NCBI RefSeq assembly: GCF_018524365.1
Contig: NZ_JAEKFT010000011.1
Coordinates: forward strand, 62,001 to 126,000
Direction of reading: 5' to 3'
Length of the DNA stretch: 64,000 nt
Origin: Denitromonas iodatirespirans
GTDB lineage: Bacteria; Pseudomonadota; Gammaproteobacteria; Burkholderiales; Rhodocyclaceae
The notes under the pieces were generated by a model that saw nothing but the letters and a program-made list of their open reading frames with translations, was not told the DNA's origin and did no database searches. Positions within the stretch are counted from its first letter, which is position 1. Each line of letters starts with the position of its first letter. The translations under genes and the position numbers were made by a program. Below, piece by piece: positions 7,136 to 17,766 of this stretch.

Positions 7136-9034
7136 TCAGCCGGCGCAGCGAAGGGCCGACGCGCCGTGTGGCGTCAGGCAGCGTTCCGCGAACTGCTCGC
7201 CGGTCACCGGCGGGCTGAACAGATAGCCCTGGCACACATCGCAGGACAGCGCCTGCAAGGCCGCCAGTTGCGAGGGGCGTTCGACCCCTTCGGCCACCAC
7301 CTGCATGGCGAAGGCGCGCGACATGGCGATCGTCGCCTTCAGGATCGCGTCGCCGCGCGCATCGTCCGGCGCATCGACGGTGGCCACGAAACTGCGGTCG
7401 ATCTTCAGCGTGTCGAAGGGCAGCACGCCCAGGTAGGACAACGAGGAGTAGCCGGTGCCGAAATCGTCCAGCGCCAGCCGGATGCCGGCCCGGCGCAACT
7501 GGCGCAGCTCGCCCAGCGCCGCGCTGTCCGGATACAGGAAGACCGACTCGGTCACCTCCACCTCCAGCACCTCGGGCGACAGCGCGCGGGCCGCCAACGC
7601 CGCCAGCACCACGGCGGCAAAACCGGGCTGGGCCAGCTGCCGCGCCGATACGTTGATCGCCACCCGCGGCGGCACGAAACCGTCTCCCCGCCATGCCAGG
7701 ATCTGGTCGAGCGCGGCGCCCACCACCCACTCGCCGATCGCGATGATCTGGCCCGACGCCTCCGCCACCGGAATGAAGCGATCCGGCGGCACGCTATGCC
7801 CCTCGGCATCGCGCCAACGCAGCAAGGCCTCGCAGCCGACCAGCGCGCCGGTGGCGATGCTCAGCTGCGGCTGGAAATGCAGCGACAGCTCCTTGCGCGC
7901 GATCGCCTGGCGCAAGCCGCTCTCGATCTCTACCCGCGCCCGCACCGCGTCGTTCATCGCCCGGGTGTAGAAGCGCACCAGATTGCCGCCCGAGCGCTTG
8001 GCCTCGTACATCGCCGTATCGGCATTGCGCAGCAGGGTCTGCGCGTCGGCCGCGTCGTCCGGCAACAGGCTCACGCCGATACTCGCGCTCACGCACAGCT
8101 CGACCTCCCCCGCATGCAACGGCTGGCGCACCGCCTCGAGTAGCTTGGTCGCCACCGGCACCACGCTGGCCGGCGAATCGACCGCCGACATCACCATGAT
8201 GAATTCGTCCCCGCCCTGGCGCACCAGCGTGTCGGACTCGCGCACGCAGTCATGCAGACGCCGGCCCAGCTCGACCAGCAGCACGTCGCCGACCGCATGG
8301 CCATGCACGTCATTCACATCCTTGAAGCGGTCGATATCGATGAACAGCACCGCCACCCCGCTCGGAGCGCCGCGCTGCCGCTGGGCGATGGCCTGGTCGA
8401 GACGGTCGGCCAGCAGCGCCCGATTGGCCAGGCCGGTGAGTTGGTCGTGATAGGCCAGGTACTGGATGCGCGCCTCGGTCTGCTTGCGCTCGGTGATGTC
8501 CGACACCGAGCCGGCCATCAGCACCGCCCGGCCGCGCCGGTTGCGCACCGCCTCGCCGCGTGACGCGATCCAGCGATAACTGCCGTCGCGGGCACATACC
8601 CGGTATTCAAAGTAGAAAAACGGTGTCTCGCCCTTGAGGTGCCGGGCCACCGCCCGGTTGTAGTTGGCCCGGTCGTCCGGATGCACCAGCGCCAGCCAGC
8701 CGTGCGTATCGAGCAGGAAATTGCTCGAATAACCGAGGATCGCCAGCAGCCGGTCGCCCACCCACAGCCGCTTGGTCTCCGGGTTCCACGACCACAGCCC
8801 GTCATGCGCCCCGCGCATCGCCAGCCCGTGCGCACGGAAGGTCTCATGCAGATGGCGCAGCTCCTGCCAGCCGAGCAGCACCGCCACCGCCAGCAGCCCG
8901 ATCCCGGCCGCCAGCGCGCCCTCCGACGCCCGCCACGCCCCCGCCACCAGGCACAGCACCGCCGCCGGCGCAGCCACCAACAACCCCGCCCGCCGCATAC
9001 GGATATCCCGCAGGACCTTGCTCACCGACACCAC
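7136..9034 (-). CDS. membrane PAS-GGDEF-EAL cyclic di-GMP protein
   Basis: This 632-residue protein has two N-terminal membrane helices (about 14-32 and 36-56), a PAS/PAC domain (about 75-190), a GGDEF domain (about 195-350) and an EAL domain (about 365-620). The cyclase motif is intact (RQGGDEF). The phosphodiesterase residues are also present: CEALLRW, EVTES, DDFGTGYSSL and KIDRSF. Either or both activities are therefore possible. It starts with GTG at 9034 behind GAGGAGAGG; a later ATG at 8998 would cut only 12 residues. It is a separate transcription unit from the cyclase at 4650-5591. Confidence 0.93.
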   Translation of the reverse strand: MVSVSKVLRDIRMRRAGLLVAAPAAVLCLVAGAWRASEGALAAGIGLLAVAVLLGWQELRHLHETFRAHGLAMRGAHDGLWSWNPETKRLWVGDRLLAILGYSSNFLLDTHGWLALVHPDDRANYNRAVARHLKGETPFFYFEYRVCARDGSYRWIASRGEAVRNRRGRAVLMAGSVSDITERKQTEARIQYLAYHDQLTGLANRALLADRLDQAIAQRQRGAPSGVAVLFIDIDRFKDVNDVHGHAVGDVLLVELGRRLHDCVRESDTLVRQGGDEFIMVMSAVDSPASVVPVATKLLEAVRQPLHAGEVELCVSASIGVSLLPDDAADAQTLLRNADTAMYEAKRSGGNLVRFYTRAMNDAVRARVEIESGLRQAIARKELSLHFQPQLSIATGALVGCEALLRWRDAEGHSVPPDRFIPVAEASGQIIAIGEWVVGAALDQILAWRGDGFVPPRVAINVSARQLAQPGFAAVVLAALAARALSPEVLEVEVTESVFLYPDSAALGELRQLRRAGIRLALDDFGTGYSSLSYLGVLPFDTLKIDRSFVATVDAPDDARGDAILKATIAMSRAFAMQVVAEGVERPSQLAALQALSCDVCQGYLFSPPVTGEQFAERCLTPHGASALRCAG

Positions 9035-9191
9035 CCGCTCGCCTCTCCTCGTCCGGCACCCCTCGCCGGGGATCTTCGCCTATCACAAACGATCTACGGC
9101 GGCATCGCGGCGGACTTGAAGACTGGCGCATGCAATCGACGGGGTCGGCAAACGGCGGACGGCAACGGGGCACCGCAAGCCACCGCCACCC

Positions 9192-9283
9192 GTAGCCCGG
9201 CTGAGCGCAGCGACGCCGGGGTCCGCCTTGCCGGCCGAGCACGTTGTCCCCGGCGTCGGGCCTGCGGCCCTCGGCCGGGCTAC
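9192..9283. repeat. GTAGCCCGG palindromic intergenic repeat, copy 1
   Basis: A 92-bp imperfect palindrome running from GTAGCCCGG to CCGGGCTAC. It is nearly identical to 10020-10111 at both arms (GAGCGCAGCGACGCCGG and CGGCGTCGGGCCTGCGGCC) and differs in the loop. It lies directly upstream of the point where the tae4 remnant loses similarity to its family. The 9035-9191 stretch before it holds nothing I can identify. Confidence 0.85.
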
Positions 9284-9322
9284 GCGCGATGGCCGCCGAC
9301 GGAGGCTCGATGCCCCGTCGCT

Positions 9323-9532
9323 TTTTCGGACAAGGACACCGCCACTCCAACGCCGGACGACTTCAGCCAGATGCAAGGCATCGTCGTCATCAAAGGCCAT
9401 GGCTGGGGCAACGCAAGCGGGCATGTGACCCTGTGGAATGGCACACTGTGCGCCGACAGCTGCCACCTGCTCGGCGACCCCGACAACGGCAGCTTCGTGC
9501 CCGAATCGGGCGCCCTCTGGGTACTTCCATGA
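9323..9532 (+). pseudogene. 3' fragment of a type VI secretion amidase effector (Tae4)
   Basis: About 70 codons remain of a Tae4-type DL-endopeptidase, which cuts the gamma-D-Glu to mDAP bond in the peptidoglycan of rival cells. The retained part contains QGIVVIKGHGW, the catalytic-His strand SGHVTLWNG with an Asp 11 residues after the His, and the family ending DPDNGSFVPESGALWVLP. The N-terminal half with the catalytic Cys is absent. The 5' limit is uncertain and is set where similarity fades, just after a palindromic repeat. Its TGA overlaps the ATG of the immunity gene (ATGA at 9529-9532), which is the normal effector-immunity junction. Confidence 0.75.
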
Positions 9533-9909
9533 AACACGCCGCCATCCTGCTCGCCGCCCTCGCCCTCCCCGCCTGCGCCACCGACACCTCGTCGATGGCC
9601 ATGCCTCAAACGGCCAACTACTCGCAACGGGAACTGCTCAAGAACTGGGCTCTGAGCGCCTGCCTGGCGACGATCGCCAAGAGCCCGGCGGACCGCGACG
9701 ACGCCAACGCCACCGCCAGCGCCTACCTCGAATTCGGCAACCAGCCCATCGAGGCATACGAAGCGCTCGGCAAGCTTGCAAAGCGCTATGCGGAACGCAC
9801 GTACTCGGGGTCAATTGCGTCGGAATTCAACACGATGAAATGCATCGACCTCTACCACAGCGACGCGCTTGAGCGCTTGGTCGACACATGGGTGAAACAG
9901 GCGCCGTAG
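9529..9909 (+). CDS. tai4: Tai4-family type VI amidase immunity protein
   Basis: This 126-residue periplasmic protein neutralises Tae4 amidases. It has a signal peptide (MKHAAILLAALALPACA, with a Cys that could be a lipid site), then NWALSACLATI, ASAYLEFGNQPIEAYEAL and NTMKCIDLYHS, all typical of the Tai4 family, whose members bind the effector as dimers. Length and frame are complete although the effector upstream is truncated, so it is an orphan immunity gene. Its stop codon TAG is the first part of a palindromic repeat beginning at 9906. No type VI apparatus genes are in the window. Confidence 0.85.
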   Translation: MKHAAILLAALALPACATDTSSMAMPQTANYSQRELLKNWALSACLATIAKSPADRDDANATASAYLEFGNQPIEAYEALGKLAKRYAERTYSGSIASEFNTMKCIDLYHSDALERLVDTWVKQAP

Positions 9910-9996
9910 CCCGAATGCGGGCCAAAGGCCGGAATCCGGGGTTTGCGGTTGATCCACCAACCAATCCCGGATTCCGCTTCGCTGCATCCGGGCTAC
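9906..9996. repeat. GTAGCCCG...CGGGCTAC palindromic repeat at the tai4 stop
   Basis: A 91-bp imperfect palindrome with the same outer GTAGCCCG/CGGGCTAC ends as the copies at 9192 and 10020 but with a different interior (GGAATCCGGGGTTTGCGG against CAATCCCGGATTCC). Its first bases GTAG provide the TAG stop codon of tai4. Confidence 0.75.
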
Positions 9997-10019
9997 GCGC
10001 GACGCAAGCCGCCACCCCC

Positions 10020-10111
10020 GTAGCCCGGCCGAGCGCAGCGACGCCGGGATCAGCGTCGCCAGCTGGGCACGATGCCCCCGGCGTCGGGCCTGCGGCCCTC
10101 GGCCGGGCTAC
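10020..10111. repeat. GTAGCCCGG palindromic intergenic repeat, copy 2
   Basis: A 92-bp copy of the 9192-9283 palindrome with matching arms and a diverged loop. With the neighbouring repeats at 9906 and 10171 it forms a cluster of three structured elements within 360 bases. The region 9910-10298 contains no gene I can support. Confidence 0.85.
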
Positions 10112-10170
10112 GCTTGCTGCGGACGACTCGTCGGCACGAGGCCGCGTCGTATCTGCGGGCGGCAAGCCAT

Positions 10171-10259
10171 GTAGGGCGGATAAGCCGAAGGCGCCATCCG
10201 CCATATCGGCTTACCGAACGAGCACATACGGCGGATGGCGCTTCGCTTATCCGCCCTAC
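10171..10259. repeat. GTAGGGCGGATAAG palindromic intergenic repeat
   Basis: An 89-bp palindrome from GTAGGGCGGATAAGCCG to CGCTTATCCGCCCTAC with inner arms GCCATCCGCC and GGCGGATGGC. The two halves of a related element appear separately at 50626 and 53804, on either side of an orphan gene. Confidence 0.85.
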
Positions 10260-10298
10260 GAGCTCTGCTGCCCCCGGCCGGACTACGCGATCTGCGCC

Positions 10299-10877
10299 TC
10301 AGGGAAAGCCGATTCGTATCAACGCAACCTTGATCGGAATACTCGCCAATCGATGAGTTCCAACCGGAAGGCGCACTTCAATCCAATCTCGATGAACAAC
10401 GGATATCGCGCCAGATACACTACAAAGAGCCATGAAATCATCAGGAAAATCTAGAGATTCATCAAAATTGACCAAAAAATGATCCCCGCCACAATCCGTC
10501 ACTGACGCTACACGATGGCCGGCCCTCAGGGTAACCGCCCCTCCTCCGTCGAAGACAACACTCGCCCGCGGCATCAGCATTGCTATCAGATGCCTCAATT
10601 CGGCGAGCTCCCCAGAATGGCGCTCAAGGACCTGATGAACAATGGTATTCACGTCCTGCTGATCGGCTCCTTTGACACTGTTCAAGACATCGTCCAAAAC
10701 TGTGGTAAGCAGTTGCATTCCTGTACCAACCGCGCCAGTAAGCGGATCGATCAGCATCCAAGCCTCGACTGCGTACTTCACGAATGTGTTGAGGCGACCA
10801 ATGTTTCGTTGAGAGTCGTCGCCGCGAATCAAGGAAGAAACTTTTTCGAGCTTTCCTTTTACTTCATCAAAGTTCAT
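10299..10877 (-). CDS. hypothetical accessory protein
   Basis: I do not recognise this 192-residue protein. The N-terminal 100 residues look helical, with a hydrophobic segment (PLTGAVGTGMQLLTTVLDD) that is too polar to be a sure membrane helix. The C-terminal half is predicted beta-rich (SVVFDGGGAVTLRAGHRVASV, then HRDWIEVRLPVG). It has no Cys cluster or catalytic motif. Base composition is clearly lower in GC than in the flanking genes, and it sits beside the repeat cluster and type VI remnants, which suggests acquired DNA. A GGAG site precedes the ATG at 10877. Confidence 0.55.
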   Translation of the reverse strand: MNFDEVKGKLEKVSSLIRGDDSQRNIGRLNTFVKYAVEAWMLIDPLTGAVGTGMQLLTTVLDDVLNSVKGADQQDVNTIVHQVLERHSGELAELRHLIAMLMPRASVVFDGGGAVTLRAGHRVASVTDCGGDHFLVNFDESLDFPDDFMALCSVSGAISVVHRDWIEVRLPVGTHRLASIPIKVALIRIGFP

Positions 10878-10903
10878 GGTTCTCGCTCCGCGCAGCATGG
10901 ACG

Positions 10904-13663
<2,760 letters not shown>

Positions 13664-13729
13664 GGGAGATGTCACCGGCAGAGGTTGTCGGAAGGCGGAT
13701 CCGCCGCCACGCACCGCGCACGAGGCCAC

Positions 13730-14455
13730 ATGAACGCCAAGGACAAACTCCCCGCCGACCTGCCCAATGCCGCCGTGCCGCAGTACAACGCGCGCGAATC
13801 CTGGCGAATCTTCGGAATTATGTCAGAGTTCGTGGAGGGCACCGAACGGCTCAACGCGATCCGTCCGGCGGTCTCCATCTTCGGCAGCGCCCGCACACCG
13901 GCCGACCACCCCTATTACGTGCTCACCGAGCAGATCGCCCGGAAGCTGTCCGATGCCGGTTTTTCGGTCATCTCGGGCGGCGGCCCGGGCATCATGGAGG
14001 CGGCCAACAAGGGCGCCTTCTTCGGCAAAAGCCCCTCGGTCGGGCTGAACATCCAGTTGCCCCACGAGCAACAGGCGAACCCCTACCAGGACATCTCGCA
14101 GACCTTCCAGCACTTTTTCGCGCGCAAGTTCATGTTCGTGAAGTTCGCCTCCGCCTATGTGGTGATGCCCGGCGGATTCGGCACGCTCGACGAGTTGCTC
14201 GAAGCGATGACGCTGATGCAGACCAAGAAGACCCGCAACATCCCGATCATCATGGTGCACCGGCCGTTCTGGGCCGGGCTGCTCGAGTGGTTCAAGGACC
14301 GGCTGGTGAGCGAGCGCATGATCAACCCCGAAGATCTGGATCTGATCCAGATCATCGACGAGCCGGACCAGGTGGTCGAGGCGATCTTCAAGCATTACGA
14401 ATCGCGCGGCTTCCTGCCGCTACCCGACGAACACGAACTGATGCTCAATCTATGA
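13730..14455 (+). CDS. LOG family nucleotide 5'-monophosphate phosphoribohydrolase
   Basis: This 241-residue protein belongs to the LOG / TIGR00730 family, which hydrolyses the N-glycosidic bond of nucleoside 5'-monophosphates, including cytokinin precursors. The fold signature is present: IFGSARTP, SGGGPGIMEAANKGA and the PGGxGTxxE motif in MPGGFGTLDELLEAMTLMQ. It diverges from polA across 66 bases. GAGG precedes the ATG at 13730. Its TGA (14453-14455) lies inside ATGAA, the left target duplication of a family A element. Before that insertion the FAH gene would have started on the same ATGA. Confidence 0.9.
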   Translation: MNAKDKLPADLPNAAVPQYNARESWRIFGIMSEFVEGTERLNAIRPAVSIFGSARTPADHPYYVLTEQIARKLSDAGFSVISGGGPGIMEAANKGAFFGKSPSVGLNIQLPHEQQANPYQDISQTFQHFFARKFMFVKFASAYVVMPGGFGTLDELLEAMTLMQTKKTRNIPIIMVHRPFWAGLLEWFKDRLVSERMINPEDLDLIQIIDEPDQVVEAIFKHYESRGFLPLPDEHELMLNL

Positions 14456-14502
14456 ACCTAGAAACCGCAGTTGACCGCTTGAGCTTTTTAACAAGAGGCT
14501 GA
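14452..14502 (+). CDS. ORF1 of family A element, copy 1 (16 aa)
   Basis: The ATG of the left 5-bp target duplication opens a 16-codon frame reading M-N-LETAVDRLS-F-L-T-RG and ending at TGA 14500-14502. The second copy (36859-36909) encodes M-I-LETAVDRLS-M-L-P-RG in the same frame, and some codon differences are synonymous (TTA/TTG, AGA/AGG). The start would use the ribosome binding site that originally served the downstream FAH gene, or ribosomes terminating on the LOG gene, whose stop overlaps it. Translation is not proven. Confidence 0.4.
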   Translation: MNLETAVDRLSFLTRG

Positions 14503-14689
14503 ATATGCAAGATATCCCGGCTCCGGGCCCGATCACCCATCGGGGGAGAGCGCTACGCGCCCGATTGCACGCCTGGCGAGCCGCCTGGCTGCGTTGCTCC
14601 TCCTTACAGCGTGCAGGCTGTGCGTCGTCGCGCCTTGCCAGACATCTCGCCAGACGCACACTCGGCCACGTCCAACTACGGATTCCAGG
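14457..14689 (+). mobile_element. family A MITE-like element, copy 1
   Basis: A 233-bp element with terminal inverted repeats (CCTAGAAACCGCAGTTGA at the left, and the complement of CCTGGAATCCGTAGTTGG at the right). It is flanked by ATGAA (14452-14456) and TTGAA (14690-14694), read here as a 5-bp target duplication with one later A-to-T change. It lies between the LOG and FAH genes in the coding direction and encodes two small ORFs that chain from the LOG stop to the FAH start. There is no transposase. Copy 2 is at 36593-36904. Confidence 0.85.
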
Positions 14690-14693
14690 TTGA
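14505..14693 (+). CDS. ORF2 of family A element, copy 1 (62 aa)
   Basis: This frame begins three bases after the stop of ORF1 behind AAGAGG (spacing 7) and encodes MQDIPAPGPI, then RAWRAAW-like, CSSLQRAGC and RRTLGHVQLRIPG. The last codons are the right inverted repeat, and the TGA (14691-14693) overlaps the TTG start of the FAH gene. The copy 2 product has the same beginning and end with a 26-residue in-frame insertion. The peptide is Arg-rich with two Cys residues. I know no family for it; it may matter only as a carrier for ribosomes. Confidence 0.45.
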   Translation: MQDIPAPGPITHRGRALRARLHAWRAAWLRCSSLQRAGCASSRLARHLARRTLGHVQLRIPG

Positions 14694-15541
14694 AACTGCT
14701 GCGCTACGGCCCGGCGGGCGAAGAGCGTCCCGGCCTGCTCGATGCCCACGGGGTGGTGCGCGACCTGTCCGATGTGGTCGGCGACATCACGCCGGCCACG
14801 CTCGCGCCCGACGCCCTGGCCGCGCTGCGCAGCCTCGACCCCGCCAGCCTGCCCGCGGTGCCGGGCGCCCAGCGCCTCGGCGTGCCGTGGAGCGGCTGCG
14901 GCAAGTTCGTCGCCATCGGTCTCAACTACTCCGACCATGCCGCCGAGGCCGGCCTGCCCACACCGACCGAGCCGGTGATGTTCCCCAAGTGGACCAGCTG
15001 CCTGTGCGGCGCCAACGACGACATCGTGCCGCCGCCCGATTTTTCGCGGCTCGACTGGGAAGTCGAGCTGGGCATGGTCATCGGCCGCCGCGCGCGCTCG
15101 GTGAGCGAGGCCGAGGCGCTCGACTACGTGGCCGGCTACTGCGTGGCCAACGACATCTCGGAGCGCACCTACCAGTTCGACCGCTCGGGCGGGCAGTGGG
15201 GCAAGGGCAAGGGCTTCGACACCTTCGGGCCGGTCGGCCCGTGGCTGGTCACCGCCGACGAGATCCCCGACCCGCAGGCGCTCGGCCTGTGGCTGAGCGT
15301 CAATGGCGAACGCATGCAGACCGGCAACAGCGCCAAGATGATCTTCTCCTGCGCGCGCCTCGTCGCCGAATGCAGCCGGGTGATGACGCTCGAGCCGGGC
15401 GACCTGATCATCACCGGCACGCCGCCCGGCGTCGGCATGGGCCACCAGCCGCCGCGCTATCTGCAGCCGGGCGACGTGGTCGAGGCCGGCATCGACGGGC
15501 TCGGCGTGCAGGTGCAACGGGTCCGCGCACCGGCCGCCTGA
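14690..15541 (+). CDS. fumarylacetoacetate hydrolase family protein
   Basis: This 283-residue protein belongs to the FAH / ureidoglycolate lyase-like family that hydrolyses or decarboxylates small oxo acids with a Mg2+ ion. The core motifs are present: FVAIGLNYSDHAAE, DWEVELGMVIGR (metal-binding Glu residues), YCVANDISER and the ending LIITGTPPGVGMG. The family normally starts M-KLLRYGP; here the first codon is TTG at 14690, in the right target duplication of a family A element, and no Shine-Dalgarno sequence precedes it. Expression may depend on coupling with the element ORF2, whose stop overlaps it. Substrate is not known. Confidence 0.88.
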   Translation: MKLLRYGPAGEERPGLLDAHGVVRDLSDVVGDITPATLAPDALAALRSLDPASLPAVPGAQRLGVPWSGCGKFVAIGLNYSDHAAEAGLPTPTEPVMFPKWTSCLCGANDDIVPPPDFSRLDWEVELGMVIGRRARSVSEAEALDYVAGYCVANDISERTYQFDRSGGQWGKGKGFDTFGPVGPWLVTADEIPDPQALGLWLSVNGERMQTGNSAKMIFSCARLVAECSRVMTLEPGDLIITGTPPGVGMGHQPPRYLQPGDVVEAGIDGLGVQVQRVRAPAA

Positions 15542-15616
15542 ACCCACCGCGCCACACGCCGGCTCGCCTGCCGATCGGCGCCAACTGCTAGAATGGCGAC
15601 ATCCAAGGAGAATCCC

Positions 15617-15961
15617 ATGCGCAAGCCGATTTTCACCCTGATCATCGCCACCGCCCTGCTCGCTGCCACGCAGATGGCATCGGCTCAAGACAGCCAGCCC
15701 AAGCTTGAAGACGTGCCCGCCCCGCCGCCGATTCCGGCCGGCGTGACCGAGGAGGACTTCGAACCGCAAGTGACCATCGTCAAGCGTGGCGACGACGTGG
15801 TCGAGGAATACCGCGCGCACGGCAAGCTCTACATGGTCAAGGTGACCCCTCCGCACGGCACCCCCTACTACCTGATCGACCGCCGCGGCGATGGCACTTT
15901 CGAGCACATCGCCGGCGAAAAGCCCTTGTCCGTCCCGATGTGGGTCATCAAATCCTGGTAA
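15617..15961 (+). CDS. DUF2782 family exported protein
   Basis: This 114-residue protein has a signal peptide (MRKPIFTLIIATALLAATQMASA) and a short beta-rich body with the family segments VTIVKRGDDVVEEYRAHGKLYMVKV and PPHGTPYYLID. AAGGAG precedes the ATG at 15617. DUF2782 genes usually stand immediately before thrB in Betaproteobacteria, as here. The role is unknown; location is probably periplasmic. Confidence 0.85.
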   Translation: MRKPIFTLIIATALLAATQMASAQDSQPKLEDVPAPPPIPAGVTEEDFEPQVTIVKRGDDVVEEYRAHGKLYMVKVTPPHGTPYYLIDRRGDGTFEHIAGEKPLSVPMWVIKSW

Positions 15962-16009
15962 CGCCAACACTCGCACCGGCCGCGCACACTCGCGGCCGGT
16001 GACTTCATC

Positions 16010-16957
16010 ATGTCCGTCTTCACACCCGTCACCCCCGACGCCCTCGACGAGTGGCTGTCCAACTACGCCATCGGCCACCTGGTCGAGCTGCGCGGCATCT
16101 CCGAAGGGGTGCAGAACAGCAACTTTTTCGTCACCACCAGCCTCGGCCGCTACGTGCTGACGCTGTTCGAGACCCTGCCGCGCGCCGAGCTGCCCTTCTA
16201 CCTGCACCTGATGGCCCACCTGGCGCGCCACGGCCTGCCGGTGCCGGCCCCCATCGCCGACCTCGACAACGAATACCTCGGCACCCTCTCCGGCAAGCCC
16301 TCGGCCCTGGTGCGCCGGCTCTCCGGCGGCGCCGACATGGCCCCCGATGCCGCGCGCTGCACCAAGGTCGGCACCATGATGGCCGGCCTGCACCTGGCCG
16401 GGCAGCGCTTCGGCCGTCGCCAGATCAACCCGCGCGGCCCCGAATGGCGCGCCATCACGGCACAGGCGGTGCGCCCCTACCTGCCGGCCGACGAGCAAAC
16501 CCTGCTCGACACCGAGCTGGCCTTCCAGGCCGGCATCGACACCGCGGCCCTGCCCGAAGGCGTGATCCACGCCGACCTGTTCCGCGACAACCTGCTGTGG
16601 GACGGCGACGAGGTCGGTGGCGTGATCGACTTCTACTTCGCCGGCAACGACGCGCTGCTGTTCGATCTGGCCGTCACCGCCAACGACTGGTGCACCGACG
16701 CCGACGGCCATCTCGACACCACGCGCACCCGCGCCCTGCTCGCCGGCTACCATGCCGAGCGCCCGCTCACCGAGGCCGAGCACGCCGCCTGGCCGGCCAT
16801 GCTGCGCGCCGCGGCGCTGCGCTTCTGGCTGTCGCGCGCCGAGGACTTCCACCTGCCGCGCGACGGCGAAATGGTGCTGGTGAAAGACCCCAACGAATAC
16901 CGCGACATCCTGCGCCAGCGCATCGCGGCCGGCGACGCCCTGCCCTGGCTCGACTGA
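16010..16957 (+). CDS. thrB: homoserine kinase, APH-fold type
   Basis: This 315-residue enzyme phosphorylates L-homoserine with ATP in threonine synthesis. It belongs to the aminoglycoside-phosphotransferase-like ThrB class rather than the GHMP class of E. coli. The N-terminal segment SEGVQNSNFFVTT forms the nucleotide loop, VIHADLFRDNLLWDGD is the catalytic loop (HxDxxxxN), and GVIDFYFAGND carries the metal-binding Asp. The neighbourhood DUF2782-thrB-polA is common in Betaproteobacteria. Confidence 0.95.
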   Translation: MSVFTPVTPDALDEWLSNYAIGHLVELRGISEGVQNSNFFVTTSLGRYVLTLFETLPRAELPFYLHLMAHLARHGLPVPAPIADLDNEYLGTLSGKPSALVRRLSGGADMAPDAARCTKVGTMMAGLHLAGQRFGRRQINPRGPEWRAITAQAVRPYLPADEQTLLDTELAFQAGIDTAALPEGVIHADLFRDNLLWDGDEVGGVIDFYFAGNDALLFDLAVTANDWCTDADGHLDTTRTRALLAGYHAERPLTEAEHAAWPAMLRAAALRFWLSRAEDFHLPRDGEMVLVKDPNEYRDILRQRIAAGDALPWLD

Positions 16958-17006
16958 TGGCCGGTCACACGCGACAATACCGCCTCACGCCCAACCGCCA
17001 ACGCGC

Positions 17007-17765
17007 ATGACCGACCCCGTCTCCCCGCCCGCCCTGCCCCCGGCCCGCCAGCTCCCGGCCGGCGCCTGCCTGGCCTGGCTGGCACACGGCTGGCAGCTGT
17101 TCCTGCGCGACCCGGCACGCTGGGCCATCATCGCCCTGCTGTTCGTGCTGATCCTCGCCGCGCTCGGCCTGGTGCCGCTGGTCGGCTGGGCGATCAGCCT
17201 GGTCGGCCTGCCGGTGCTCTCCGCCGGCCTGCTGACGGTGGCCGACGACACCGCCGCCGGGCGGCCGGTCCGCATCGACGGCCTGTTCGACGGCCTGCGC
17301 CGCAATGCCGGCCAGCATGTGATGCTCGGCATCTGCTACCTGGTCGGCGGCCTGCTCACCGCCTTCGTCGCGGCCGCCATCGGCAGCAGCGCCGCGCTCA
17401 CCGGCGCACTGATCGGCCCGCTGGCCGCCGCCGGCCTGACCGTCGGTGGCGTGATGCTCGCCAGCATCGTCTTCATGGCCTTGTGGCTCGGGCTGATGAT
17501 GGCGCTGTGGTACGCCCCGGCGCTGATCGTCTTCCACCAGGCCGAGCCGCTGGCTGCCTTGCGCCACTCGGCCATGGCCTGCCTGCGCAACCTGCCCGCC
17601 TTCTTCGTGCTGGCGCTGTGCCTCTACGTACTCGCCTGGCTCGCCCTGCTGCCGGCCGGCCTCGGCATGCTGGTGCTGGTGCCGGTGGTGGCCGGCGCCC
17701 AACACGCCGCCTGGCGCGACACCTTCGGCGAGCGGCCCGAACTGCCGCCCGCAGGATCTCTCTGA
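17007..17765 (+). CDS. BPSS1780 family membrane protein 1
   Basis: This 252-residue integral membrane protein has about six hydrophobic helices. The soluble N-terminal stretch ends in GWQLFLRDPARWAII, a feature shared with the next gene (GFRLWKRSPALVTYL) and with the BPSS1780 family named after a Burkholderia gene. The function is unknown. Two bases separate it from the following paralogue, so the two are translated as a pair. Confidence 0.8.
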   Translation: MTDPVSPPALPPARQLPAGACLAWLAHGWQLFLRDPARWAIIALLFVLILAALGLVPLVGWAISLVGLPVLSAGLLTVADDTAAGRPVRIDGLFDGLRRNAGQHVMLGICYLVGGLLTAFVAAAIGSSAALTGALIGPLAAAGLTVGGVMLASIVFMALWLGLMMALWYAPALIVFHQAEPLAALRHSAMACLRNLPAFFVLALCLYVLAWLALLPAGLGMLVLVPVVAGAQHAAWRDTFGERPELPPAGSL

Positions 17766-17766
17766 C

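Noticed and set aside
14594-14690. A lipoprotein-like frame (LLLTACRL) within the family A element fused to the FAH gene, and the equivalent before xerC
   Set aside because: It needs a TTG start with no ribosome binding site and would add a Cys-rich leader absent from both families; the ORF1-ORF2 chain explains the junction better. It is noted because the frame is open in both copies.
14450-16852. An 800-codon minus-strand open frame
   Set aside because: It is a shadow of the FAH, DUF2782 and thrB genes and reads through a family A element.
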